DNA of 64,000 nucleotides from the NCBI RefSeq assembly GCF_011492965.1, contig NZ_CP045121.1, positions 992,001 to 1,056,000 on the forward strand, given 5' to 3'. Below, piece after piece: positions 17,293 through 25,623 of this stretch; position 1 is the first letter of the stretch; each line of letters begins with the position of its first letter. The notes under the pieces are model-generated. The model was given only the letters and a program-made list of their open reading frames with translations, was not told the origin of the DNA and did no database searches. Position numbers and translations under genes: made by a program. Origin of the DNA: Rubrobacter marinus (lineage in GTDB: Bacteria > Actinomycetota > Rubrobacteria > Rubrobacterales > Rubrobacteraceae).

Positions 17293-18069
17293 TTGACGCC
17301 GGCCGAGCGCGACGAGTACGAGGAAGACCTCATCGCCGTTTCGGACCGCGAGCTCGACCTCATCGGCGACGTCCGGGGCCTCGACGTCCTCTACGCCGGT
17401 GGCGCCTCCCCGCTCTGGCTGGAGGGCCTGAGCCTTCGCGTGGGCAGGCGCGGGACCGTCACCGCCCTCGACCACGACCGGGAGAAGGTCGAGGGGGCGC
17501 GAGAGCTCCTCGAGGACGCCGACCTCGAGGCCCCGGTCCACCTCTATGCCGGCGACGTCTTCGAACCGCCCTTCGCCCCGAGCTCCTTCGACCTCGTCTA
17601 CTCGGCCGGCCTCTTCCACGAGCTCGACGTCTCGGAGGGGACGGCCGGCGAAGCCCTCGCGGCCCTCGCCGGGCTCGTCCGCCCGGGCGGCAGGCTCGCG
17701 ACGAGCGATTTCGTCGACACGCTACCGGCCGTCCAGCTCGAGGACGAAGACCTCGACCGGGCGCTGGCGCGCGCCCTCTCGGGCTCTGAGCTCTACGGCA
17801 TAGGCCCGCCGGAACGCCTCGTCGCGCTCCACGAGTCACTGCTCGAAGGCGTCGCATGGACGGTCTCGCCGCCCCGCCACATCCGCCACCTCGACGGGCT
17901 CGTTCTCGCCGGAGACGAACCCGACGGCCTGCGGCGACTCCCCGCCACGACGGCGGAGGGGCTCCGAAGGCGCCGCGCCGCCCTCCTCGAGCGCGTCCGG
18001 CGCGAAGGCTACACCCGCCCCGCCACCCTGTACCTGACCGGCACCCCGGCGGACCGCCGGCCGCGGTGA
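17293..18069 (+). CDS. SAM-dependent methyltransferase (class I)
   Basis: A 258-aa Rossmann-fold methyltransferase: motif I VLYAGGASPLWLEGLS (a degenerate GxGxG), motif II VTALDHDREKVEGA with the acidic residue that binds SAM ribose, LYAGDVFEPPF, and motif IV SSFDLVYSAGLFHEL, followed by LVRPGGRLATSDF. The C-terminal 100 residues are unique, so the substrate is unknown. TTG start 17293 with GAGGGC a few bases upstream. It stands alone, followed by a membrane-protein gene with its own promoter. Confidence 0.8.
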   Translation: MTPAERDEYEEDLIAVSDRELDLIGDVRGLDVLYAGGASPLWLEGLSLRVGRRGTVTALDHDREKVEGARELLEDADLEAPVHLYAGDVFEPPFAPSSFDLVYSAGLFHELDVSEGTAGEALAALAGLVRPGGRLATSDFVDTLPAVQLEDEDLDRALARALSGSELYGIGPPERLVALHESLLEGVAWTVSPPRHIRHLDGLVLAGDEPDGLRRLPATTAEGLRRRRAALLERVRREGYTRPATLYLTGTPADRRPR

Positions 18070-18128
18070 CCCCCTGGCCGGGCTTCTCCATCCGAGGAGA
18101 GATCCGCAGAAAAACCCGGCCGCCGCAC

Positions 18129-18157
18129 TTGATACTTCAGTTGCTTGAGGATATGGT
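18129..18157 (+). promoter_or_regulatory. Promoter of the membrane-protein gene at 18192
   Basis: TTGATA (18129-18134), 17-bp spacer, TATGGT (18152-18157). Initiation near 18165 gives a leader of about 27 nt that includes AAGGAGG. Confidence 0.6.
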
Positions 18158-18191
18158 CGAGATGGTGGTGTTACGAGCAAGGAGGAAGCAT

Positions 18192-18842
18192 GTGTCTTCG
18201 TCGAACCTCGTCCGGCTGGGAGGCATGGCGGCGCTGGCGGCCGGCGCGTTGTTGCTGATCGGCGACCTCTGGACTCTCGTGCAGGCCCTGCGTTACGGTG
18301 ACACCCTGCGGTTCAGCGAGGAGGCCTCGACCACCTCCTACGCCGTCGTCTCCGTCCTGTATCTGGTCGGGGCTTTGGTGCTCCTGATCGCGGCGGCCGG
18401 TTTGTATGCCAGGCACGAGGGGGCGTCCGGGTCGTTGGGGCTGATCGGCTTTCTGGCCGCCCTCGTCGGCACGGGCCTGATCGTGGGCCTGATGTGGGCG
18501 TTGACCTTTGTCGCCCCGAGCGCCGCGATCGAGGCGCCCGCCTTCCTCGACGCGGAGGAGACCGCGGGGCCGCTGAACGCGGGCTTCATAATCTCCGGGA
18601 TATGTTTCGCGCTCTCCTGGGCGCTCTTCGGGCTCGCGATGCTCAGGGCGCGCGTGCTCCCGCGCGCGGCGACCGTCGCCCTCGTGGTCGGCGCCCTGCT
18701 AACCATCGCGCCGCTGCCCGCCTCCTCTCTCGTCCTCGACGCGGCGCTGGTCTGGATCGGCCTGATCGTGCTCAGGGAGAGGACGTCCGAGGCGTCCGCC
18801 AGCCGGACCGGCCGGGGTTTCCGCCAGCCGCAGGCGCACTAG
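18192..18842 (+). CDS. Multi-pass membrane protein of unknown function
   Basis: A 216-aa protein with five to six predicted transmembrane helices (for example LAAGALLLIGDLWTLV, SVLYLVGALVLLIAAAGLY, FLAALVGTGLIVGLMWALTF, FIISGICFALSWALFGLAML). Helix spacing resembles DUF4386-like four-to-seven-helix proteins, but no diagnostic motif was recognised. GTG 18192 is chosen because AAGGAGG sits 6 nt before it and a promoter ends at 18157; the in-frame ATG at 18153 falls inside the -10 box. Short basic C-terminal tail. Confidence 0.7.
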   Translation: MSSSNLVRLGGMAALAAGALLLIGDLWTLVQALRYGDTLRFSEEASTTSYAVVSVLYLVGALVLLIAAAGLYARHEGASGSLGLIGFLAALVGTGLIVGLMWALTFVAPSAAIEAPAFLDAEETAGPLNAGFIISGICFALSWALFGLAMLRARVLPRAATVALVVGALLTIAPLPASSLVLDAALVWIGLIVLRERTSEASASRTGRGFRQPQAH

Positions 18843-18883
18843 CGCGCAGTTCTGCCGGGAGAGGTAGCCGGAACCGGTTCCGG

Positions 18884-19324
18884 CTACCTCTCCAGCACGA
18901 TCGTGACCGGGCCGTCGTTCACCAGCGCGACGTCCATCATCGCCCCGAAGCGCCCGGTCCTTACGGAGCGGACCCCGGCGGCGCGGAGCCCCTCGCAGAA
19001 GTAGTCGAAGAGGGGGGAGGCCTCCTCCGGCGGGGCGGCGCCGACGAAGCTCGGGCGCTTGCCCTTACGCGTGTCGGCGAGCAGGGTGAACTGGGAGACG
19101 GCCAGAACCTCTCCGCCCAGCTCCCTGACGCTCCTGTTCATCTTGCCGTCCTCGTCCGCGAGGACGCGCAGGCCCGCCACCTTCTCGGCGAGCCAGTCGG
19201 CCTCGGCCTCGCCGTCGCCCTTCGCCACGCCGACGAGCAGCAAAAACCCGGGGCCAATCTCCGAGACGAGCTCGTCGCCGACCGTGACGGAGGCGCGGGC
19301 GACGCGCTGGAGCACGATCCTCAA
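18884..19324 (-). CDS. dtd: D-aminoacyl-tRNA deacylase
   Basis: Hydrolyses D-amino acids (and glycine) mischarged on tRNA, protecting translation. The 146-aa protein has the start [15 protein letters not shown], the [17 protein letters not shown] active-site loop and the C-terminal [12 protein letters not shown] with the cross-subunit Gly-cisPro-like motif (NDGPVT). The length is normal. It follows the DUF2203 gene by 3 nt, and both follow the metallophosphoesterase gene on the same strand, giving a three-gene operon. Confidence 0.95.
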   Translation of the reverse strand: MRIVLQRVARASVTVGDELVSEIGPGFLLLVGVAKGDGEAEADWLAEKVAGLRVLADEDGKMNRSVRELGGEVLAVSQFTLLADTRKGKRPSFVGAAPPEEASPLFDYFCEGLRAAGVRSVRTGRFGAMMDVALVNDGPVTIVLER

Positions 19325-19327
19325 GGC

Positions 19328-19714
19328 CTAGAGGGGCCGGCGGCCGGCGTAGCCCGCCTCGATCTCGTGCCAGAACCCGACCCGCTCCTCGGGTGGGCGC
19401 CAGCACAGGAAGACGACGCGGCCCTCCCGTGAGTGCGGGAAATCGAGGAGCCCGGAGTCGAGGTCCTTGAGGACGACGCCGAGCTCGGCGATGCGCCCGA
19501 CGGCGAGGTGCAGCTTGTACGCGTCGACGCCGAACTCCGAGCCCTTCCTCCCCCCGCCGTTGCCCGACGCGGCCTCGACGATCGGCTGCAGGTCGGGCGC
19601 CTTCTCGCGCATCGCGTCGCGCCTGGCGCGCGCCTCGTCCAGGAGACCCTTCAACTCCGGCAGGAGGGCGTTCGCCTCTTCGACGGAGAAGAGCTTCCGG
19701 AACTCCGGCTCCAC
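19328..19714 (-). CDS. DUF2203 family protein
   Basis: A 128-aa protein of the uncharacterised DUF2203 family: N-terminal FSVEEANALLPELK, central VDAYKLHLAVGRIAELGVVLKDLDSGLLDFP and C-terminal VVFLCWRPPEERVGFWHE are the family hallmarks. The conserved Cys-Trp and His-Glu pair suggest metal or cofactor binding, but no activity is known. It lies between the metallophosphoesterase gene (16 nt) and dtd (3 nt) on the same strand. Confidence 0.88.
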   Translation of the reverse strand: MEPEFRKLFSVEEANALLPELKGLLDEARARRDAMREKAPDLQPIVEAASGNGGGRKGSEFGVDAYKLHLAVGRIAELGVVLKDLDSGLLDFPHSREGRVVFLCWRPPEERVGFWHEIEAGYAGRRPL

Positions 19715-19730
19715 GCCCTCGGGGCCTCGT

Positions 19731-20462
19731 TCAGCGGCCCTGGGCGAGGCGGTCGGCGAGCATGCCGGGGAGGCCGGCGGCCCGGATCTTGGCCTGCGCC
19801 TTCTCGATGTCGTACTCGACGAAGCGGTAGGCGACCCTGACGCCCTCCGGCCCGTTCTCCGCGAGCGCGTAGGAGGCGAAGGTGTCCCCGTCGCGCGGCT
19901 GCCCCACGGAGCCCGGATTTACCAGGTACGGCCCGTCCGAGGAGAGGTCCAGGATCCCCTCCCCGATCCCCGATCCGTTCGGGGACGGGACGACGGTCTT
20001 GACGTGCGTGTGCCCGAAGAAGCACACCGCCACCGCGGGGTACTCCGCCCTCAACAGGGCGAGGTTCGCCTCGGCCGAGGCGCTGTTGATGATGTACTCG
20101 TCGGGGTCGCGGACGGAGCCGTGGACGAAGAGCGCGTTCCTCTCCTGGTGCATCCTGGGGCGGGTGAGCAGGAACGAGGCGTTCTCCTCGCTCAGGCGCT
20201 CACGCGTCCACTCCACCGCGGCGGCGGCGACCGGGTTGAACCACGCGAGGTCCGTCGAGAGGTCCGTCACGGCGAGGTCGTGGTTGCCCGAGATCACCGG
20301 CCTGTTCAGCGAGCGCACGAGGTCGCAGCACTCGTTCGGGTTCGCCCCGTAGCCTACGACGTCGCCCAGGCAGTAGACCGCGTCGACCGCCTCGGGCACG
20401 TCCGCGAGGACCGCCTCCAGGGCTTCCAGGTTCCCGTGGATGTCCGAGATCACCGCATACAT
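19731..20462 (-). CDS. Metallophosphoesterase, calcineurin-like YfcE/MJ0936 type
   Basis: A 243-aa phosphodiesterase or phosphatase with a dimetal centre. Motifs in order: SDIHGNLEAL (DxH), YCLGDVVGYG (GDxxxxG), ISGNHD (GNHD), FVHGS and FFGHTH (GHxH), then VNPGSVGQPRDGD. These cover all five metal-binding blocks. The ATG at 20462 (MYAVISDIHG) is preferred over the in-frame codon 15 bases upstream; a TATACT box lies about 14 nt before it. First gene of the run with DUF2203 and dtd. Confidence 0.9.
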   Translation of the reverse strand: MYAVISDIHGNLEALEAVLADVPEAVDAVYCLGDVVGYGANPNECCDLVRSLNRPVISGNHDLAVTDLSTDLAWFNPVAAAAVEWTRERLSEENASFLLTRPRMHQERNALFVHGSVRDPDEYIINSASAEANLALLRAEYPAVAVCFFGHTHVKTVVPSPNGSGIGEGILDLSSDGPYLVNPGSVGQPRDGDTFASYALAENGPEGVRVAYRFVEYDIEKAQAKIRAAGLPGMLADRLAQGR

Positions 20463-20519
20463 AAGAGGTGGCGGCAAGTATAGCAGCCGCCCGAACGCTT
20501 TCAGCCGGCCCCGAACTCG

Positions 20520-20548
20520 TTGAAGCAGCGCCCGCCCTGCGGTACCAT
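20520..20548 (+). promoter_or_regulatory. Promoter for tRNA-Arg
   Basis: TTGAAG (20520-20525), 17-bp spacer, TACCAT (20543-20548). The tRNA begins at 20572. Confidence 0.55.
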
Positions 20549-20571
20549 CATGCGGCGTTTCCCCGCGTTAC

Positions 20572-20644
20572 GGGCCTGTAGCTCAGGGGATAGAGCACTG
20601 GTTTCCGGTACCAGGTGTCGGAGGTTCGAATCCTTCCAGGCCCG
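20572..20644 (+). tRNA. tRNA-Arg(CCG)
   Basis: Acceptor GGGCCTG with CAGGCCC, D-arm GCTC-AGGGGATA-GAGC, anticodon stem CTGGT/ACCAG with loop TTCCGGT (anticodon CCG), and T-arm GGAGG-TTCGAAT-CCTTC. Discriminator G; CCA not encoded. Confidence 0.97.
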
Positions 20645-20715
20645 CCCACTCGCCCCGCAGCCCAAGAGAAGCGCCCCGCCGGAGAGCTTGCCCGGGCGGA
20701 GCTTGCAGCTCCTCC

Positions 20716-20814
20716 TCAACCGATCATGGCGGCGATCGCCATAAGCAGAGACAGCGGCCCCGCGATCGCCAGCAACGCCTTCTCGCTCGCCAAGCGTTTC
20801 GTCCCGTGCGACAT
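20716..20814 (-). CDS. 32-aa single-helix membrane peptide
   Basis: Short ORF MSHGTKRLASEKALLAIAG followed by a hydrophobic helix (PLSLLMAIAAMIG) reaching the C-terminus. AAGGGGGT sits 6 nt before the ATG. Layout (charged N-terminus, one C-terminal helix) and ribosome site support a small tail-anchored peptide. No partner gene is evident. The larger in-frame ORF reaching upstream to 20964 is explained by a decayed zinc-ribbon start. Confidence 0.45.
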   Translation of the reverse strand: MSHGTKRLASEKALLAIAGPLSLLMAIAAMIG

Positions 20815-20879
20815 CGCGCTACCCCCTTGAGCTACAAAGGTTCGTCCGACACCGGAGGCCCTAGGCCGAATCTCCGCCA

Positions 20880-20964
20880 CCGACGGCAGTGACCGGAAGG
20901 ATCTCCTTGCAGGCGAGATGAGGGTACGCTCCGTCCTGGACGCCAAGTAGACCGGCTCTCTCAT
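20880..20964 (-). pseudogene. Decayed 5' end of a zinc-ribbon gene paralogous to 21057-21527
   Basis: Reading on the minus strand from 20964 the sequence begins MREPVYLASRTERTL, matching MRKPVYIASRSDRVL of the neighbouring zinc-ribbon gene. The CPAC zinc knuckle that follows in the neighbour reads SPAR here, and the similarity is lost soon after. It looks like the remnant of a tandem copy. Confidence 0.5.
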
Positions 20965-21028
20965 TCCTACGCCTTCCGCCGTTCGTTCTTGCTACAATTA
21001 TCCTTTAGAGAAGAGGGTTTCCCATCGA

Positions 21029-21745
21029 GCAAATGGGCGATTCGTTACATCTCGGTCTACCCCGCCAGTGCCGCGATCTCGGAGCCGAGGGCCTCCCGAC
21101 CTGCCCGGCATCCCTGGTAGAAACGGAGCCTGTCGAGGGGGTCCTCCCACCGGCTTAGCTCGCCGTTGACCGCGAAGCTGCCGGACCTGCCGAAGAGCCC
21201 GTACGCCCAGCCGCTCCGGTAAGCCTCGCCTCCGGGTCGGCCATCGGGTCGGCGGCGACGGGAGTACCTCGGCGCCGCAGGACGGGCAGTGGAAGATGCC
21301 TTTGGGGAGGCGGCGCATCTCGGGGTGGCCGCACTCGCAGGGGTGGCTCCCGGCGGCGTCGGGCAGGGAGGCTATCTGCTCGAGGGCCGCCATCACGTCC
21401 TCGCCCAGGCGCGGTTGCACCTCTCGCAGCAGGCCCCACCCCCTCCGTCGCGGCGCAACTCGTCGATCCCGCAGGCGGGGCAGAGCACGCGATCGCTCCT
21501 GGAGGCTATGTAGACTGGCTTTCTCATCTCTTGCCCTCCCGCTGCTCGGCGTCTCATTGAGACGATTGTGTCCTGTGGGGAGAGGGGAGACCTCGGGCAA
21601 ACGGGCCATCTTTTGCTACGCCCTATGGGTGGTCCGTTTCTAGCCCAAATGGGGGGTGCTCTCCGCAGGGCTCCCTGTGCTCGTCCCTCGACGGGGCTTC
21701 GGGCCCTCGTGGTGCGTTTGTATCAGGGGAAGATCGCCCATTTGC
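21029..21745. repeat. 13-bp inverted repeats flanking the zinc-ribbon gene
   Basis: GCAAATGGGCGAT at 21029-21041 and its exact complement ATCGCCCATTTGC at 21733-21745 bracket the zinc-ribbon gene about 690 bp apart. They could be the ends of a small non-autonomous element, a shared operator, or chance. No transposase is present. Confidence 0.4.
21057..21527 (-). CDS. Zinc-ribbon protein (frameshifted)
   Basis: About 155 aa once frames are joined. Zinc-binding pairs are visible: CPACG near the start (MRKPVYIASRSDRVLCPACG), a later CERC, then CECGHPEMRR...HCPSCG. The C-terminal third (YRSGWAYGLFGRSGSF to GSEIAALAG, stop at 21057-21059) is in a different frame. At least two or three one-base breaks near 21235-21250 and 21405-21440 are needed. 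ATG 21527 has GGAGGGCAAG upstream. The fold suggests nucleic-acid or protein binding; no family was named. An N-terminal paralog remnant lies downstream. Confidence 0.5.
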
Positions 21746-21825
21746 ACCTTTGAGCCGGGCAGCCGCGCTGGCATCCTTCTCGCGGAGGTTGGCGGACGGG
21801 AACGGATGTCTGGAAGGGGTATGCC
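21528..21825. other. Gene-poor intergenic stretch
   Basis: No convincing coding region in about 300 bp. It contains the right-hand 13-bp inverted repeat and AT-richer sequence such as CATCTTTTGCTACGCCCTATG. Together with 20.65-21.05 kb it gives the impression of a partly decayed segment. Confidence 0.4.
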
Positions 21826-22017
21826 GTGTTGGAAGGGTTGACCGCGTGGCACGAGAGGAACCCGTTGTTGGACGCGTTCTGCGACGGTATGGATTCTCCG
21901 AGCCCTCCGGGCACCTTTCCGCCCAAAGGGCTCGCTGGTGGGAAGAGTACGCCCTCCGGGAACGAGGGCGTGGACCCCCCCGCGGACGGAGAGGCCGAAG
22001 CGCTGCGGTGGTACTAG
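21826..22017 (+). CDS. Small hypothetical protein
   Basis: A 63-aa ORF (VLEGLTAWHERNPLLDAFC) with a Pro/Gly-rich second half and no hydrophobic helix. GGAAGGGG lies 6 nt before the GTG, which is the main support. No family recognised; a chance ORF in a gene-poor stretch is possible. Confidence 0.35.
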   Translation: MLEGLTAWHERNPLLDAFCDGMDSPSPPGTFPPKGLAGGKSTPSGNEGVDPPADGEAEALRWY

Positions 22018-22059
22018 GGGGCGGCGCTCCGGGCGAAGAGGATCGGGGAGCCTGCGGGG

Positions 22060-22296
22060 CTACTCCGGCGCCTCGTCCATCCCCGCCGCCGACGTAGCCC
22101 TGAACAGCAGGACCTTGCCCCGCTCGGGGTAGTCCACGATCTCCACGTGGCCGGTGATGGCGACTCCTTCGTCCACCAGCCCTTCCGCGTCCCCGACCGC
22201 CGACATATCCACCTCGATCTCCAGCACGTACCCCGTGTGCTCGCCCTCCGACTCGGCGGGTACGTGGCTTCTGAGCTTGCCTTCCAGGTACGACAT
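22060..22296 (-). CDS. Small hypothetical protein
   Basis: A 78-aa acidic protein (MSYLEGKLRSHVPAESEGEH) with alternating hydrophobic residues (TGYVLEIEVDM, GVAITGHVEIVDYPERGKVLLFRA) that suggest a small beta-barrel or beta-sandwich. AAAGGAGATGGA directly precedes the ATG, a strong ribosome site. Family unknown. It lies just upstream of murJ on the complement of a small ORF region. Confidence 0.6.
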   Translation of the reverse strand: MSYLEGKLRSHVPAESEGEHTGYVLEIEVDMSAVGDAEGLVDEGVAITGHVEIVDYPERGKVLLFRATSAAGMDEAPE

Positions 22297-22401
22297 TCCA
22301 TCTCCTTTAGGGTCGTCGACGGGGCAATGGTACCGGACGGGGCGCCGGATTATCCCGTCCGGAGCGGAGAACCTCGTCCGGGCGCTTCTCCGCGCCGTGC
22401 C

Positions 22402-23982
22402 TCAACTCCCCTTCGTCGTCCGCCGTCTCCCGAGCAACCCGGCGACGGAACGTAGCTCCTCCATCCTCAGCACCAGCGCCGTCGCGGCGTACGCGCCGAG
22501 GGAGGCGCTCCCCACCACCGCCAAGACGACCAACCTGTGCGTGCTCGTGGAGCCCTCGCCGAGGAGGGCGACGCCGGTGCGGGCGACGGCGTACATCGCG
22601 GCGCCGGCGGCCAGGATCTTGAGGAGCGAGCGCAGCAGGCGCCGCCCGTCGAGGCGCCCGAGCTCCCCGCGCGTCGCCCGGAGGCAGAGGAGGGCGAGGG
22701 CGGCGTAGGCCAGCGGGAAGGCGAGGGCCACGCCGGGAAGGCCGAGGGCGCCGGAGAGGCCGTAGGCGAGGCCCGCGTAGAGCAGAAAGAGGCCCACGTT
22801 CAGGAACGCGGGGGCGAGGGTGTTCTGCCGGGAGTAGAACGCCCGAACGAGAACGGCGTACGCGGCGTACGGGAGGAGGCCGGCGGCGTAGAGGGCGAGG
22901 AGGTCGGAGACAGATTCCGTGTCGCGGGCGCCGAAGCTGCCGCGCTCCAGGAGGAGGCCGACGATGGGCTCCGAGAGGGCCGCCATCCCGACGGAGGCCG
23001 GGACGACGATGAAGGCCGTGACGCGCAGGCCGAAGGATAGTGCGTCCCGGTAGCCGTCGGCGTCGCCGCGGGCGAAGCGCTCCGAAAGCTCGGGGGCGAG
23101 GGCGGTGGCGACGGAGACGACGAAGACGCCGTAGGGGAGGGAGAAGATCGTGAAGGCGTACCAGAGCTCCTCGACCCCGTCGTAGCGCGAGCCGAGGTAG
23201 TTGGCGACGACCTGCACCCCGACCGCCGCCGCGACGAAGACGAGCGCGGGACCCGCGAGCCCGGCCGCTACGCGCAGGGCCGGGTGTCCGAGCCGGGGCC
23301 TGGGGCGGTAGCCGAGGGCGTAGACCGCCGGGAAGAGGACGAGGGACATGACGGCGACCCCGAGGGTCGTGCCGAGGGCGAGGGCGTAGACGGCGGCGGT
23401 CGGGTGCTCGGGGGCCAGGAAGGCGTAGAGGGCGAACGAGGCGATGACGATCAGGTTGTTCAGGACGGGGGCGAAGGTCGGGAGGAAGAAGCGCCGGTGG
23501 GCGTTGAGGACGCCGGTCGCCACCGCGCCGAGGCCGTAGAGCAGGATCTGGAGCGCGAAGAGGCGGAAGAACAGGACGGCGAGCCCCGTCTTCTCCCGCG
23601 CCTCCTCCCGAGAGAGGCTCTCCGAGCCGCTCCAGTCCGTCGCCAGCTCGACGATGGGCCCCGCGAAGACCGCGCCGAGGACGGCGACGAGGGCGAGGAA
23701 GGGGACGACGATCGTGAGGAGGGCGTCGGTGAGGCGGCGGGCGTCCTCCTCGCCGTGGCGCGAGAGGCGCTCCACGAGGAGGGGGACGAAGACGGAGGAG
23801 AGGACGCCGCCCATGAAGAGCTCGTAGATCTGGTTCGGGAGCGTGTTGGAGAGGGCGTAGGAGCCGGCGACGAGGCCGGTTCCTAGAGTAGCCGCCTGCA
23901 CGAGGGTGCGGACGAGGCCGGTGATCCTGGAGAGCACCGTCGCTGCCGACATCGAGAGCACCGCCCGCAGGATGGCCGCCAT
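22402..23982 (-). CDS. murJ: Lipid II flippase MurJ (MviN family)
   Basis: A 526-aa polytopic protein with about 14 hydrophobic helices that moves the peptidoglycan precursor lipid II across the membrane. MviN signatures are present: the N-terminal AAILRAVLSMSAATVLSRITGLVRTL, the DALLTIVVPF segment, GVLNAHRRFFLPTFAPVLNNL and RAFYSRQNTLAPAFLN. The frame is uninterrupted and the C-terminus short, without the cytosolic kinase-like domain of mycobacterial MviN. It fits with murE and the PBP and amidase genes elsewhere in the window, but it stands alone here. Confidence 0.93.
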   Translation of the reverse strand: MAAILRAVLSMSAATVLSRITGLVRTLVQAATLGTGLVAGSYALSNTLPNQIYELFMGGVLSSVFVPLLVERLSRHGEEDARRLTDALLTIVVPFLALVAVLGAVFAGPIVELATDWSGSESLSREEAREKTGLAVLFFRLFALQILLYGLGAVATGVLNAHRRFFLPTFAPVLNNLIVIASFALYAFLAPEHPTAAVYALALGTTLGVAVMSLVLFPAVYALGYRPRPRLGHPALRVAAGLAGPALVFVAAAVGVQVVANYLGSRYDGVEELWYAFTIFSLPYGVFVVSVATALAPELSERFARGDADGYRDALSFGLRVTAFIVVPASVGMAALSEPIVGLLLERGSFGARDTESVSDLLALYAAGLLPYAAYAVLVRAFYSRQNTLAPAFLNVGLFLLYAGLAYGLSGALGLPGVALAFPLAYAALALLCLRATRGELGRLDGRRLLRSLLKILAAGAAMYAVARTGVALLGEGSTSTHRLVVLAVVGSASLGAYAATALVLRMEELRSVAGLLGRRRTTKGS

Positions 23983-24135
23983 GCGCGGATGTTACTACTA
24001 CGCGAGCGGCGGTTTGCGGGAGGATCGCCCCCGCAAACCGCCACCGGCGGTAAGGCTCGGATGTTCGTCTCTGCTGCGCCCGAGGATCGGTGGCGAGTAC
24101 CGTGCGGCGGGGGCCGCGCCTTCGGGCGGAACGCT

Positions 24136-25511
24136 CTAGGCGGTCAGCGACCTCTCCTGCAGGTCTGCCTCTATCTGCTCCAGGCTCCGGCCCTTCGTCT
24201 CCGTCACCAGGGAGCGGACAAAGAAGAAGGCGGCGACGCCGATGGCGGCGTACCCGAGGAAGACGGGCCCCGGGCCGATGCTCTCCAGCAGGATCGGGAA
24301 CGTCTGGGAGACGATGAAGTTGGCGATCCAGTGCAAAAAGATCGCGAGGCCCATCGCCGCGCCCCGCACCCTGAGCGGGAGTATCTCCGGGAGCACGACC
24401 CAGACCGTGGGTCCCCAGGTGCTCGCGAACGAGATGATGAAGCCCGCGAGGCAGAGGAGCGTTATGATCGCCGCCGGGTCGGTCGGGCTCGACGGCTGGG
24501 GCAGCAACAGCGAGGAGACGCCGAGGACGACGAGGCTCGCCACCATCCCGACGAGGCCGATCAGGAGGAGGGGCTTGCGCCCGGCCCGGTCGACGAGACG
24601 GATCGCGACGATCGTCATCGCGACGTTGATGGCGCCGATGACCAGGTTGGCGTAGATGGCGGCGGCGTTGCCGTAGCCGGCCTGGGTAAGGGTGGTGGGG
24701 GCGTAGTAGATGATGGTGTTGATGCCGATAATCTGCTGGAAGACGGCGAGGCCTATCGCCACTATGAGGGCCGGCCTTACCCAGGAGGCCGAGAGCTCCC
24801 TCAACCCGCCCTCTTCCTGGCTCTCGACCTCCCGGATCTGGCGGATCTCGCGCTCCGCGTCCTCCTCGCTCCTGGTACGCAGCAGCACCCTGCGCGCGTC
24901 GTCGTCGCGGTTTCGGCTGACGAGCCAGCGGGGCGTCTCCGGCATAAAGTACATGCCGACGAGCAGGACGAACGAGGGGACGAAGGCGAGCCCGAGCATG
25001 GTGCGCCAGGCCTCAGAGGAGGCGAGGATGGCGTTGACGATAAAGGCCGTCAGGATGCCCACGGTGATCATGAGCTGGTTCAGGGACGAGACGGCGCCCC
25101 GTATCTCGGTCGGCGCGACCTCGGAGAGGTAGAGCGGGACTATGAGGGCCGCCGCCCCCACGGCGAGCCCCAGCACGACCCTGAACAGGACGAGGACGCC
25201 CACGTTCGGCGCGAGCGCCGCCCCTATGGCCCCTATGCAGAACGTGACCGCGGCGATCAGGATGAGGTTGCGTCTCCCCAGGCGGTCGGAGAGCGGCCCG
25301 GCGAGGCCCGCCCGATCGCGGCCCCTATGAGCAGCGAGGAGACCACGAGCCCACTCAGGGCCGCGGAGAGCCCGAGGTCGTCGTTGATGTACAAGATGGC
25401 GCCCGAGATCACGCCCGTGTCGTAGCCGAAGAGCAGGCCTCCTAGGGCCCCGAAAAAGTACACCAGCGCGTTGCTGCCGCCGCCGGATCCCGCCGAAGAT
25501 GCGCTCGACAC
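24136..25511 (-). CDS. MFS sugar porter (one frameshift)
   Basis: Twelve-helix proton/sugar symporter of the Sugar Porter family (XylE/GalP type). Hallmarks: [12 protein letters not shown] in helix 1, [11 protein letters not shown] after helix 2, [12 protein letters not shown] before the central loop, [15 protein letters not shown] in helix 7, [11 protein letters not shown], and [12 protein letters not shown] at the end. The frame breaks near 25312 (SLLIGAAIG to AGLAGPLSD) in a GC run. GTG 25511 gives a short cytosolic Ser/Gly-rich lead. Divergent from the ManA-like isomerase gene across about 110 bp, suggesting joint control of a sugar uptake and entry cassette. Confidence 0.88.
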
Positions 25512-25623
25512 AGTACGTACCCCGTCCTCGTCGCTCCCTTTGGCGGCCAGTATAACCGTGCCCACGCGGCTGGCGCCGGACGGGGCTATCATCCGGGGCA
25601 GCCGAGAGGGAGGAAGCGCAGCC
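25512..25623. promoter_or_regulatory. Divergent promoter region between sugar porter and isomerase genes
   Basis: Contains GTTATACTGG on the minus strand (its complement reads CCAGTATAAC on the plus strand), usable as a -10 in either direction. A GGGAGGAAG ribosome site for the isomerase TTG lies at 25609-25617. Confidence 0.4.
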
